From contig JAOUOP010000032.1 in the NCBI GenBank assembly GCA_029880325.1, forward strand, positions 1-64,000: 64,000 nucleotides of DNA, given 5' to 3'. The stretch is from Myxococcales bacterium (GTDB lineage Bacteria > Myxococcota_A > Polyangia > Polyangiales > JAFGIB01). Shown here piece after piece: positions 8,458 through 15,794 of this stretch (within the stretch, counting starts at the first letter, position 1; every line of letters begins with the position of its first letter). A program made the position numbers and the translations under genes. Under the pieces are notes generated by a model. That model was not told where the DNA came from. It saw only the letters and a list, made by a program, of their open reading frames with translations, and did not search any database.

Positions 8458-8916
8458 CTACTTCACAGTGCTACCGGCCAGCAGCCCGGCACCGCGCAGC
8501 GCTTCGTAGAGCACGATCGAAACCGCATTGGAGAGGTTCAAGCTGCGCACCCCTCCGCTGGTTGGGATCCCCCAGACGCGTTGCCCGTAGCGTTCGATGA
8601 ACTCCGCCCCCAGGCCCACCGATTCGCGCCCGAATACCAACGCATCACCCGGCTGGAAGTCCGCTTCCAGGTAGCTGCGCTCGGCGCCCGAGCTCAAGAG
8701 GTGCAGCCGCGTCTGCGGATGGCTCTCGCGATAGGCCTCGAAGCTCGGATGCACGTGCACATCCACCAGATGCCAGTAGTCGACGCCCGCGCGCTTGAGC
8801 GAGCGGTCGTCGATGCGGAAGCCCAGGGGTTCGATCAGATGCAGCGGACTCGAGGTGGCCGCGCAGGTGCGCGCTACCGAGCCCGTGTTGGGCGGGATCT
8901 CGGGCTCCACCAGCAC
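8458..8916 (-). CDS. trmL: tRNA (cytidine/uridine-34 2'-O)-methyltransferase TrmL
   Basis: SPOUT-family methyltransferase that 2'-O-methylates the wobble base of certain tRNA-Leu species. The 152-residue reading has VEPEIPPNTGSVAR at the N-terminus, FGRESVGL (motif 2) near residue 95 and IPTSGGVRSLNLSNAVSIVLYE (motif 3, the knot and SAM site) near 118, all diagnostic for TrmL. The GTG at 8916 begins about 4-5 residues later than usual. The frame stays open upstream without an ATG, so a CTG or more distant start is possible. It is the last gene after the sucC/sucD/ferredoxin genes, 70 bases downstream. Confidence 0.9.
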   Translation of the reverse strand: MLVEPEIPPNTGSVARTCAATSSPLHLIEPLGFRIDDRSLKRAGVDYWHLVDVHVHPSFEAYRESHPQTRLHLLSSGAERSYLEADFQPGDALVFGRESVGLGAEFIERYGQRVWGIPTSGGVRSLNLSNAVSIVLYEALRGAGLLAGSTVK

Positions 8917-8986
8917 TACCTCGAAGGGTGTGCTTGGCTTGGGGCAGCGCAGCTTCGGCGTGTCGGGCAGGACCGGGGCCCCTGGC

Positions 8987-9211
8987 TCACTCTTCGTAGA
9001 GCTTGACGACCTTCACGCCGTCGGGACAGGCCTGCATGCACAGGTCGCAGAGCGTGCACTCGTCGACATTGTCTTCGACGACTGCGACGGCGGTGGCACC
9101 CGCGGCTGCCTTGAAGATCTTGACGGGGCAGATCTCGACCAGCTTTTGAGCGATGCCGGGCGCGCTCTCGATGGCGCCCTGGTTCAGATCGATTCGGATG
9201 AACATCCCCAT
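8987..9211 (-). CDS. Small single-cluster [4Fe-4S] ferredoxin
   Basis: 74 residues from the ATG at 9211, preceded by GGGAGG 6 bases upstream. The C-terminal half carries one complete cluster motif, CTLCDLCMQACP (C-x2-C-x2-C-x3-CP). The N-terminal half keeps only one Cys (VEICPVKIF), at the position of the last Cys of a second cluster, as if a two-cluster ferredoxin lost one site. It starts 1 base after the sucD-like stop and is clearly co-transcribed with the CoA-ligase genes, which suggests a link to a 2-oxoacid:ferredoxin oxidoreductase or similar low-potential step. That link is inference. Confidence 0.8.
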   Translation of the reverse strand: MGMFIRIDLNQGAIESAPGIAQKLVEICPVKIFKAAAGATAVAVVEDNVDECTLCDLCMQACPDGVKVVKLYEE

Positions 9212-9212
9212 C

Positions 9213-10121
9213 TCAACCTCCCTTGGCCTCGATGGCCTCGCGCACCAGCTTCGGAATGTCGCCCACGTCGTCGGCCACCGCGATGCCCGACGCGCGCATG
9301 GCGCGGATTTTTTCAGCCGGTGAGTCGACCTTGCGGTGCACCACCGTGCCGGCGTGGCCAAAGCTCACGCCGGGCATGTCGTCCATGAAACGGCCTGAAA
9401 CAAAGGCGACGATCGGCAGTCGGCTGTTGTTTTCCTTGGCCCACGCCGCCAGCTGAGCCTCCATCGGGCCGCCGGGCTCCGAATAGATGACCACGGCCTT
9501 GGTCTCGGGGTCAGCCTCGAAGAGCGGCATCAACTCCGAGTATGAGGAGCCCACGACCGGGTCGCCGCCGATGGAGACCGCCGTGCTCACGCCCAGGCCG
9601 CCGGTGGTCAGGGCGTTGCAGATCTCGGTGGTCATGCCGCCCGAACGCGACATCACGCCGACGCAGCCCGGTCCGAACGCCTTCTTGCAGTCTTCGGCAG
9701 GTCCGCCGAGGCTGCCGAAGCGGCATACGCCCGGTGTGATCACGCCCAGGCAGTTGGGGCCGATCACGCGCGCGCCGTGCTTGTCGGCGAACTCGATGAT
9801 CTCGCAGGCACTCTTGCGCTGGATGCCCTCGGTGATGATCACGATTTCCTTGATGCCGGCTTCGATCGCTTCGAACGCGGCGTCCGGCGCGAATTGGTAG
9901 GGCACCGTGATGACCGAGCCGTCGACCCGCGTCTGCTCGACGATTTCGCGCACGGTGTCGTAGACCTTGACGCCGTAGACCTCGCGGCCGCCGCGCCCCG
10001 GCGTGACGCCGCCCACGATCTTGGAGCCGTAGTTCAGACACTCGCGGGTGAAGTTCAGCGCTTCGCGCCCCGTGATGCCCTGCACGATGAAGGTGAAGTC
10101 TTCGTTTACGAGAATTCCCAT
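9213..10121 (-). CDS. sucD: Succinyl-CoA synthetase-type alpha subunit
   Basis: 302 residues. Alpha subunit of a nucleotide-forming acyl-CoA ligase: binds CoA in an N-terminal Rossmann domain and carries the phosphohistidine. Visible family motifs are FIVQGITGREALNFT (CoA site), VGGVTPGRGG, RVIGPNCLGVITPG, VGVMSRSGGMTTEI and the active-site loop SFGHAGTVVH, with the catalytic His near residue 253. Length is normal. The partner gene lies 21 bases upstream. The usual reaction is succinate + CoA + NTP; because the beta subunit is divergent, citryl-CoA or malyl-CoA synthesis should be kept as alternatives. Confidence 0.9.
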   Translation of the reverse strand: MGILVNEDFTFIVQGITGREALNFTRECLNYGSKIVGGVTPGRGGREVYGVKVYDTVREIVEQTRVDGSVITVPYQFAPDAAFEAIEAGIKEIVIITEGIQRKSACEIIEFADKHGARVIGPNCLGVITPGVCRFGSLGGPAEDCKKAFGPGCVGVMSRSGGMTTEICNALTTGGLGVSTAVSIGGDPVVGSSYSELMPLFEADPETKAVVIYSEPGGPMEAQLAAWAKENNSRLPIVAFVSGRFMDDMPGVSFGHAGTVVHRKVDSPAEKIRAMRASGIAVADDVGDIPKLVREAIEAKGG

Positions 10122-10142
10122 CGCTCGCTTCCTTGAATTGGC

Positions 10143-11354
10143 TCAGCCGTTGACCTTGGCGACGGCGCGCTTGGCCGCTTCGCTAAGCGAGACCGTGCGG
10201 TCGCAGTATTCCACGCCGTACTTTTCCAGAATCTTGAAGGCGTCTGCCTCCCAGGCCCCGGGGCAGCGGAAGATGGTGATGACCTCGGAGGGGACCAGGC
10301 CCATCTCGAGCACGCCCTTGATGACGCCGCGGGCGACCAGGTCGGCGCGCGTGTTGGAGACCACGTTGGACATCACGGCGATTTTGTCGACGCCTTTTTT
10401 GCCCAACACCAACTTGGTCAAGCGCTGGGCCTTGCCGACGCTGGGGTTACCGCCGATGGCGGCGTAGTTGGCGGGGTTGCCGCCCTGGCGCTTGACGGCG
10501 TCAAAGATGGTCAGCGAACCGCCACCGGCGCCGATTACAAGGCCCATGTTGCCGTCGAACTCCACAAAGGGGCTGATCAGGCCGCGCGGATCCTCGGCGT
10601 CGATGGCGTGGGCTTCGCGCTCCATGGGCGTGGGCTCGCCGCGCACGCTGCGGGTCTCGGTACTGGGAATGCCGAACTCCTCGAGCAGCGCCTGCTGTCG
10701 GAAGCGACCTTCCTCTTCCATGTCCATGTAGCAGTCGAGGGCGATGAACTTGCCGTCTTCGGTCTCGCCGAGCGCGTTGATCTCGGCGGTGGTCAGGTCG
10801 TACTCGAGAAAGGCCTCGGCCAGGCGCGAGACGACCTGCGTCATGCGGTTGAGGGGCTGCCCGGTCAGGCCCAGCGACCGCACCAACTCCTTGGCGCGGA
10901 AGACCGAGTTGCGCATGGGCCCGAGCGTCGAGAAATGCCGGCGCTGCACGCGGTCGGGTTGCTCGTCGGCCACGTCGTCCAGGTTCTTGCTGCCGATGTC
11001 GCTGGCGATCATCACCGGGCGTTTGGCCACGCCGTCGTAGGTCATCTGCACGGCGAACTCGCGCTTGACGTCGATCTTGCGCTCGACGCGCACCGCCACC
11101 GGTTTTTGGCCGTTGATCTCGAGCGCCAGGATCGCCGCGGCCTGCTCTTTGGCTTCGGCGGGGCTGCCCGCGAACTTCACGCCACCGGCGGCGGCGCGGC
11201 CCGAGGCCAGGATCTGGGACTTGATGGCGACCGGGCCACCCAGGTCGGCCGCGATCTTCTCGGCCTCCTCCGGAGTCTTCGCCAACTCGCCCTCGGCGAA
11301 GGGGATCCCGTACTTGGCGAGCACCTTTTTCGACTCGAATTCGTAAAAGCGCAT
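10143..11354 (-). CDS. sucC: Succinyl-CoA synthetase-type beta subunit (divergent)
   Basis: 403 residues. ATP-grasp beta subunit pairing with the adjacent alpha subunit. The N-terminus (RFYEFESKKVLAKYGIPFAEG, then KSQILASGRAAAGGVKF) is clearly SucC-like. The metal and nucleotide region reads LTTAEINALGETEDGKFIALDCYMDM, where usual SucC has EINPL and a DAK segment. The C-terminal domain (EFDGNMGLVIGAGGG, then AAIGGNPSVGKAQRLTKLVLG) differs from standard SucC and recalls citryl-CoA synthetase or ATP-citrate-lyase-type subunits. GAGG lies 10 bases before the ATG. First gene of the operon sucC-sucD-ferredoxin-trmL. Confidence 0.85.
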   Translation of the reverse strand: MRFYEFESKKVLAKYGIPFAEGELAKTPEEAEKIAADLGGPVAIKSQILASGRAAAGGVKFAGSPAEAKEQAAAILALEINGQKPVAVRVERKIDVKREFAVQMTYDGVAKRPVMIASDIGSKNLDDVADEQPDRVQRRHFSTLGPMRNSVFRAKELVRSLGLTGQPLNRMTQVVSRLAEAFLEYDLTTAEINALGETEDGKFIALDCYMDMEEEGRFRQQALLEEFGIPSTETRSVRGEPTPMEREAHAIDAEDPRGLISPFVEFDGNMGLVIGAGGGSLTIFDAVKRQGGNPANYAAIGGNPSVGKAQRLTKLVLGKKGVDKIAVMSNVVSNTRADLVARGVIKGVLEMGLVPSEVITIFRCPGAWEADAFKILEKYGVEYCDRTVSLSEAAKRAVAKVNG

Positions 11355-11549
11355 GGGTTGTGAACCTCGTTCGCGTTAGCTACGCGCCTGCCCGGCGCGC
11401 GCCCGGCAGCATCCCGGGAGCCCTGCAGTCGGCGCCCGTGCCCTCCACTACGGACCGGCGTCGGCCGTTTCGTGTACCGTGCTGACAGCGCGCTGGCAAG
11501 GGCGCTTGCGGTGGTCCGGCGCCGGCCGCGGTGATAGTCTGCAGCGGTG

Positions 11550-11972
11550 ATGGCGGAGGCCGACGACAGCAGGGCAGTGCTCATCGATGGCCCCGCCGCG
11601 GTCTTCGTCTGGGTGGCTGGCGCCGATGGCACCATCGACGAACGCGAGCGCGCGCGTTTCGACGAGATTCTGCTATCCAGCGCAGCGCCCGGCAGCGCAG
11701 AGCTGGGAGCGTTGATCGAAGCGGCCCGCGAGCGCGCGGCCCAGGTGCTGTCCGCACCCGACACCGCCGCCGCCGAAAAACTGCTGTCACAGGTCTCGAC
11801 GGCGGCGCAGCACGCGCTCGCTCCGGAAGACGCCGAAGCCTATCGGCGTGGCCTGATCTTCATTGCCGAACGCGTCGCTTCGGCTTCGGGGGGAGGGCGG
11901 CTGGGGCTCGGCTCGCGTACCTCTGAGCAAGAGCGTGCCGCCATCGAGCGGCTGCACGAGCTGCTCGCTTGA
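11550..11972 (+). CDS. TerB-like small protein
   Basis: 140 residues from the ATG at 11550 (a GTG directly before it is also possible). The stretch VFVWVAGADGTIDERERARFDEIL matches the Asp-rich helix-loop of TerB/tellurite-resistance-like domains, followed by helices with a second acidic patch. TerB-fold proteins are small helical metal-binding or scaffold proteins, not necessarily linked to tellurite. No signal peptide is seen. It is transcribed divergently from sucC. Its stop codon lies inside a 13-bp tandem duplication that abuts the second MITE-like copy. Confidence 0.6.
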   Translation: MAEADDSRAVLIDGPAAVFVWVAGADGTIDERERARFDEILLSSAAPGSAELGALIEAARERAAQVLSAPDTAAAEKLLSQVSTAAQHALAPEDAEAYRRGLIFIAERVASASGGGRLGLGSRTSEQERAAIERLHELLA

Positions 11973-11993
11973 CCGTCTCGCTTGACCGTCTCG
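11968..11993. repeat. 13-bp perfect tandem duplication at the end of the TerB-like gene
   Basis: CTTGACCGTCTCG at 11968-11980 is repeated exactly at 11981-11993. The first unit contains the TGA stop of the TerB-like gene. It lies 9 bases from the palindromic element at 12002. Confidence 0.8.
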
Positions 11994-12001
11994 TTTGACA
12001 G

Positions 12002-12081
12002 CTAGATCAAGGGGACCGGACGCCGCAGCTGGCGCCGTAGCGGTCCCAAGAGCGGATCATGACTCCCGCCGAGCACATCTA
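12002..12081. mobile_element. MITE-like element, short copy 2 (inverted relative to copy 1)
   Basis: Positions 12007-12081 are the reverse complement of 8253-8327 with one mismatch. It begins CTAGAT and ends ATCTA, so it looks like an internally deleted form keeping short CTAGAT termini. It contains the inner GGGACCG/CGGTCCC dyad and lies between two convergent genes. The TAG stop of the GAF-protein gene (12079-12081) lies at its edge, so the element supplies the stop and probably a bidirectional terminator. Confidence 0.7.
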
Positions 12082-13509
12082 ACGCCCCTGCTGGGCCGAG
12101 CGCCCCTGGGTGCGCAGTGTCGCGAGGAAGTCCGCCAGGCGTTCGCTCACGTAGCCGAGCAGGTTGACGTCCTGCGCGCCAAAGCCACCGCCGCGCCGAT
12201 TGACCAGCTGCAACATGCCGAAGAGCTGACCGTCCCGGCTCACCGGACACAGCAGCATGTTGCGGGCGTCGAGGCCCGTGCGACTGTCGGTCGCCGGATT
12301 GTAGGCCGGCTCGAGCATCACGTCGGCGAAGGCGGTGGCGTGGCCCTCGTTGCGCAATGCCTGGCCGAACAGACCGGCGGCGCGCGGGATCGCGTGGCCT
12401 TGACGATCGGCTGCGCCCGGTCCCGTCAGGGCGACGAAACGCAACTCATCGGTGTTGATGTCGTAGATGCAGGCGCTCGCCGCTTCGGCCGGGATCGAGT
12501 TTTCGAGAAAGCCGATGCAGAAGTCGAGGCCTTCGACCGGCGTGCTCAGTCGAGACAGGCCCTCGAGCGCCTCGAAGGCATCGGCCAGGCGGTCGTCGTG
12601 GTCGTGACGCGCCGGAGCGGGCGCCACGGCCGGGGCCGCCGGCACCGGGGGCTTCGCTTGGGCGCCCGCAGGGATCGCGGCTGCCGGGTAGTCGACGCTG
12701 ACATCGCCGCTCCAGTCGCGCCATTGCAGCGTGATCAGCGGCGGGCGCTGGGGCGCGTCCCGCCACTCGTGGTCGAAAACGGCCAGGTTCGCCAAGACGC
12801 CCTTGGGTAGGCTTTCGGCCTGCTTTTGCACCTCGGCGAGCTTCCAGCGCAGCGCGGCCTCGGCCGCCGGCACCGTCATGCCCGCGGCGATCGCGTAGGC
12901 CTGCTCGATGTAACGAAGCGGATTTTCTTCGGTCGGATCGTCGGAACGCTCCCGAAGCAGTCTGAGGTCGGTCCCGCCGGGCGCCGATCGGGGCTGCGCA
13001 CTTGCTTGGGACTGCACGTTCACTCCGGGGGCTCCATCCACGTAGGCGACGGTTTGAAACTTGCGCTTTGAACTCGATGCCGCCGGGGCGGCCTGCGCGT
13101 TCTGGGCGCTAGACGTGTTGGAGGGGCGGGTCCGTTCCCCGCTGGTTGCGCCCGGCTGTGGGCGTGAGTCGGGCGGGGCGGCCCGATTTTCCGTCGCTTG
13201 GTCTTTTGGCGCGGCGGCAGCGGGCGCTGGAGCGGGCACGGGATCGGCCGCTGGCGTCGGTGCCGCCGTTGCGACCTCCGTGAGCGGCGTCAGCACGAAG
13301 CGCCGGCGACTGCTCGGGTCCAGAATCGTGGCGACGCCGGCTTGGTCGAAACTGCAGCTGGCACCGGGCGGCACCGACGGCCGCTCACCGAGCCGTTCGA
13401 GGCCCAGTTCCAGGGCACCCATCCAATTGAGGGCATCGACTTCGTGCTCGTGTTCCGGCTGGGAACCGCCGAGCTTGCTCACCTGGAGCTTCCATCTGCG
13501 TGTACTCAC
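12079..13509 (-). CDS. GAF-domain protein with Pro/Ala-rich linker
   Basis: 476 residues from the GTG at 13509 (STRRWKLQVSKLGG). The N-terminal about 80 residues (ALNWMGALELGLERLG) recur in Myxococcota GAF proteins. A Pro/Ala-rich disordered linker follows. Residues about 330-465 form a GAF domain (LSTPVEGLDFCIGFLENSI, ASACIYDINTDELRFVAL, ARNMLLCPVSRDGQLFGML) that probably senses a small ligand. There is no kinase, cyclase or DNA-binding domain, so it may act through protein contacts. The GTG is preferred over an upstream start at 13557 because the conserved part begins there and GAGG lies about 12 bases upstream. Its stop lies in the MITE-like copy. Confidence 0.65.
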   Translation of the reverse strand: MSTRRWKLQVSKLGGSQPEHEHEVDALNWMGALELGLERLGERPSVPPGASCSFDQAGVATILDPSSRRRFVLTPLTEVATAAPTPAADPVPAPAPAAAAPKDQATENRAAPPDSRPQPGATSGERTRPSNTSSAQNAQAAPAASSSKRKFQTVAYVDGAPGVNVQSQASAQPRSAPGGTDLRLLRERSDDPTEENPLRYIEQAYAIAAGMTVPAAEAALRWKLAEVQKQAESLPKGVLANLAVFDHEWRDAPQRPPLITLQWRDWSGDVSVDYPAAAIPAGAQAKPPVPAAPAVAPAPARHDHDDRLADAFEALEGLSRLSTPVEGLDFCIGFLENSIPAEAASACIYDINTDELRFVALTGPGAADRQGHAIPRAAGLFGQALRNEGHATAFADVMLEPAYNPATDSRTGLDARNMLLCPVSRDGQLFGMLQLVNRRGGGFGAQDVNLLGYVSERLADFLATLRTQGRSAQQGR

Positions 13510-13792
13510 CTGTCGGTCCGACCTCTGAAGCGCCAACGGCTTCTGAAAATACCACAACTTCGAGGGTTTAGCGGAGTTCGGGAGCCGTCGTCATGTCCGG
13601 AAGTGGCTGTAGCAGCTCGAGGCTCCCAACGCCCGCCACGTGGGCCATCCCACCGACACCTGCTCGCGATCAATCCGAAACTCGCTCCGAACGCTCACCA
13701 CTTCATACGTAACCTATTGGAAACAACAGGGGTTCTCGATTGCGCTATATAGCGACAGTCGCCGGCGGCGGCATGTGACTCGAGGTACTCCG

Positions 13793-14470
13793 ATGTGGAT
13801 CTTGGTAGTAGGCTCCAGCTCGATACTCGACCGGCCCGATGGCGGGGTGGCCGCGCTGAGCGAGCTGGGTTGCCGGGTGAAGGCGGCGGACTTGTGGGAG
13901 GCGCTGGACGAGCCAGCCTACATCGAAGAGCCGCCGGCCGCGGTCTTGGTCGAGGCCCTCGATCAGTTCGATGCTGGCCGTGCGGCCCTGGCGCGGGTGC
14001 GCGCGGTGGACATCCTGGCCGAGATTCCCTGCCTGGTCGCCATCACGCTGGGGCAGGCGCAGCGGTTGGACGGCAATGACGGCTTCGACGACTTCATCCT
14101 GCTGCCCTACCTGCCCGCCGAGCTCTACGTGCGGATCCGCCGGGCCGAGTGGCGCCGCAGCGAGTTCGCCGGCAAGGAGCGCATCAAGATCTCGCGCATG
14201 TGCATCGACCTGGCGGGTCACGAAGTTACGGTCGATGGGCGTCGGGTCGATCTCACCCACCAAGAGTTCGCGCTGCTGAAGTTTCTCAGCCAGCACCGCG
14301 GCCGGGTCTTCAGCCGCGAGCAGCTGCTCAATCGCGTCTGGGGGGTGAGCTACTACGGCGGCAGCCGCACGGTGGACATTCACGTTCGACGCTTGCGCAT
14401 GAAGTTGGGGTCCATGGCCGACCCGATCGAGACCGTACGCGGTGTGGGTTACAAGATGCGCGCCCCATGA
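13793..14470 (+). CDS. OmpR-type winged-helix regulator with a degenerate receiver domain
   Basis: 225 residues. The C-terminal DNA-binding domain (about 130-225) is a clear trans_reg_C winged helix: VDLTHQEFALLKFLSQHRGRVFSREQLLNRVWG, then SRTVDIHVRRLRMKLG and VRGVGYKM. The N-terminal about 120 residues have a receiver-like layout but lack the standard residues: the phospho-acceptor Asp site reads VLVEAL and the conserved Lys region reads ILLPYLP. It is probably not phosphorylated in the usual way. No histidine kinase is adjacent. GAGG precedes the ATG at 13793, and a GCTATATAGC palindrome lies 40 bases upstream. It overlaps pdxA by ATGA, an unusual partner. Confidence 0.85.
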   Translation: MWILVVGSSSILDRPDGGVAALSELGCRVKAADLWEALDEPAYIEEPPAAVLVEALDQFDAGRAALARVRAVDILAEIPCLVAITLGQAQRLDGNDGFDDFILLPYLPAELYVRIRRAEWRRSEFAGKERIKISRMCIDLAGHEVTVDGRRVDLTHQEFALLKFLSQHRGRVFSREQLLNRVWGVSYYGGSRTVDIHVRRLRMKLGSMADPIETVRGVGYKMRAP

Positions 14471-15522
14471 GCGCGGGCAACAGGCGACCGCTGGCGGTGA
14501 CGACGGGCGATCCAGGTGGCGTGGGCCCGGAGGTGGCCCTGCGCGCTTGCCTCTCCCTGGAGGATCCCGACGCAGCCAGCGTGCTCTACGGCGATGCAGG
14601 CGCCCTGCGCGCCCTGGCCCTCGAGCTGGGCCTGGACGCCGCGCGTCTGCAGCAAGTGCAGGCCGGCGCCGAGGCCCGCGTCGCCGCAGGCCGCGTGGGC
14701 CTCGTGGATGTGGACGTGGATGTGGACGTGGGCGTCGGCTGGTCGGAGCAGGCCATGTCCCATCGGCCGACCGCTGCTGGGGGCAGGGCACAGCTCGCCG
14801 CCCTCGACGCCGGGCTGGAGGCCGCGTTGGCGGGGCGCGTGCGTGCCCTGGTGACGGCGCCGATGAGCAAGGCGGCAGTCGTAATGGCCGGCACGGCGTT
14901 TTCCGGACACACCGAGCATCTGGCGCGTGCTGCGGGGTTGGCCGACGACGAGGTCACCATGAGTTTCCTCGGCCCGCGCCTGAAGGTCGCCCTGGCGACC
15001 ACCCACATGGCGGTGGCACAGCTGTCATCGGCGATCACCCAGGACCGCGTTCTGCGATCGATTCGCCACCTGGCGCAGGCACTGCTCGCCCTGCACAGCG
15101 GCGAGGCGAGCAGCCACCCTTTGCGGCTGCTGGTCACCGGCCTCAATCCTCATGCAGGGGAGGGCGGGCTCTTTGGCTCCGAAGAGCCCGCGGCCATCGC
15201 GCCCGCCGTTGAACTCGCCTCCAAGGAAGCGCCGTTTTGCGACGGCCGCATGACGCTCGAGGGCCCTTTGCCGGCGGAGACGGCGTTTCGCCTGGCCGCG
15301 GCCGGGCAGGCGGCCGGCGTGGTGGCGATGATGCACGATCAGGCGACCATCGCCTCGAAGCTCCTGGACTGGACCGCTGCCAGCAATGTCACCCTGGGCC
15401 TGCCCTTCGTGCGCACGAGCGTCGACCATGGCGTGGCCTACGACGCGGCTGCGGCCGGCACAGCTGACGCTGCGGGTATGGCCGCAGCGTTGCGCATGGC
15501 CCTGCGTCTGACCCCATCCTGA
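14467..15522 (+). CDS. pdxA: 4-hydroxythreonine-4-phosphate dehydrogenase PdxA
   Basis: NAD-dependent enzyme of the DXP-dependent pyridoxal 5'-phosphate pathway. 351 residues. The three metal-ligand His sites are all visible: GHTEHLA near residue 152, LNPHAGEGG near 226 and MMHDQA near 292. The N-terminus VTTGDPGGVGPEV is the family signature. Near residues 79-87 the DNA carries a short GTGGAT/GTGGAC microsatellite that encodes a VDVDVDV run and could vary in length. It is translationally coupled to the upstream regulator. No other pdx gene is nearby. Confidence 0.92.
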   Translation: MSAGNRRPLAVTTGDPGGVGPEVALRACLSLEDPDAASVLYGDAGALRALALELGLDAARLQQVQAGAEARVAAGRVGLVDVDVDVDVGVGWSEQAMSHRPTAAGGRAQLAALDAGLEAALAGRVRALVTAPMSKAAVVMAGTAFSGHTEHLARAAGLADDEVTMSFLGPRLKVALATTHMAVAQLSSAITQDRVLRSIRHLAQALLALHSGEASSHPLRLLVTGLNPHAGEGGLFGSEEPAAIAPAVELASKEAPFCDGRMTLEGPLPAETAFRLAAAGQAAGVVAMMHDQATIASKLLDWTAASNVTLGLPFVRTSVDHGVAYDAAAAGTADAAGMAAALRMALRLTPS

Positions 15523-15624
15523 GGCCAGGCGCGGTTTGGCGCGGTTTGCTGGTAGACTCGGTCAACAGCGGCGTGGGGCGCGGCTATTGCCCGCGCTGCG
15601 AGCTTCTCATCACGCGGGTGCGCA

Positions 15625-15774
15625 ATGTCCTTCTGGGAAGATCTGGATACCAACATCAAGCGCTTCATTATCTTCGGCGCCGTGCTTTTCGTGGCCGTCC
15701 TGGCGTTTCGGAGCTGTGCCGAGCCCGACCCGGACGGCAAGCTCCCCCCCCGCGGCATCCAGCAGGGACGCTGA
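15625..15774 (+). CDS. 49-residue single-pass membrane protein
   Basis: A small ORF (MSFWEDLDTNIKRF, then a hydrophobic helix of about 17 residues, then a Pro/Asp/Gly-rich tail). One transmembrane segment (about residues 14-29) ends in Arg-Ser-Cys. The codon use (third-position G/C) looks genuine and the coding frame differs from both longer overlapping ORFs. It lies between pdxA and the minus-strand ATP-grasp gene. I recognise no family; a small membrane-bound or lipid-modified peptide is possible. Confidence 0.6.
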   Translation: MSFWEDLDTNIKRFIIFGAVLFVAVLAFRSCAEPDPDGKLPPRGIQQGR

Positions 15775-15794
15775 GAGTTATCGAGCCGCGGCTG

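Noticed and set aside
13717..13751. TTGGAA ... TATATA as a promoter for the degenerate regulator
   Set aside because: The spacer is 23 bases, too long for sigma70.
14705..14735. GTGGAT/GTGGAC repeat in pdxA as a phase-variation site
   Set aside because: The unit is a multiple of three, so length change would not shift the frame. It is only noted within the gene.
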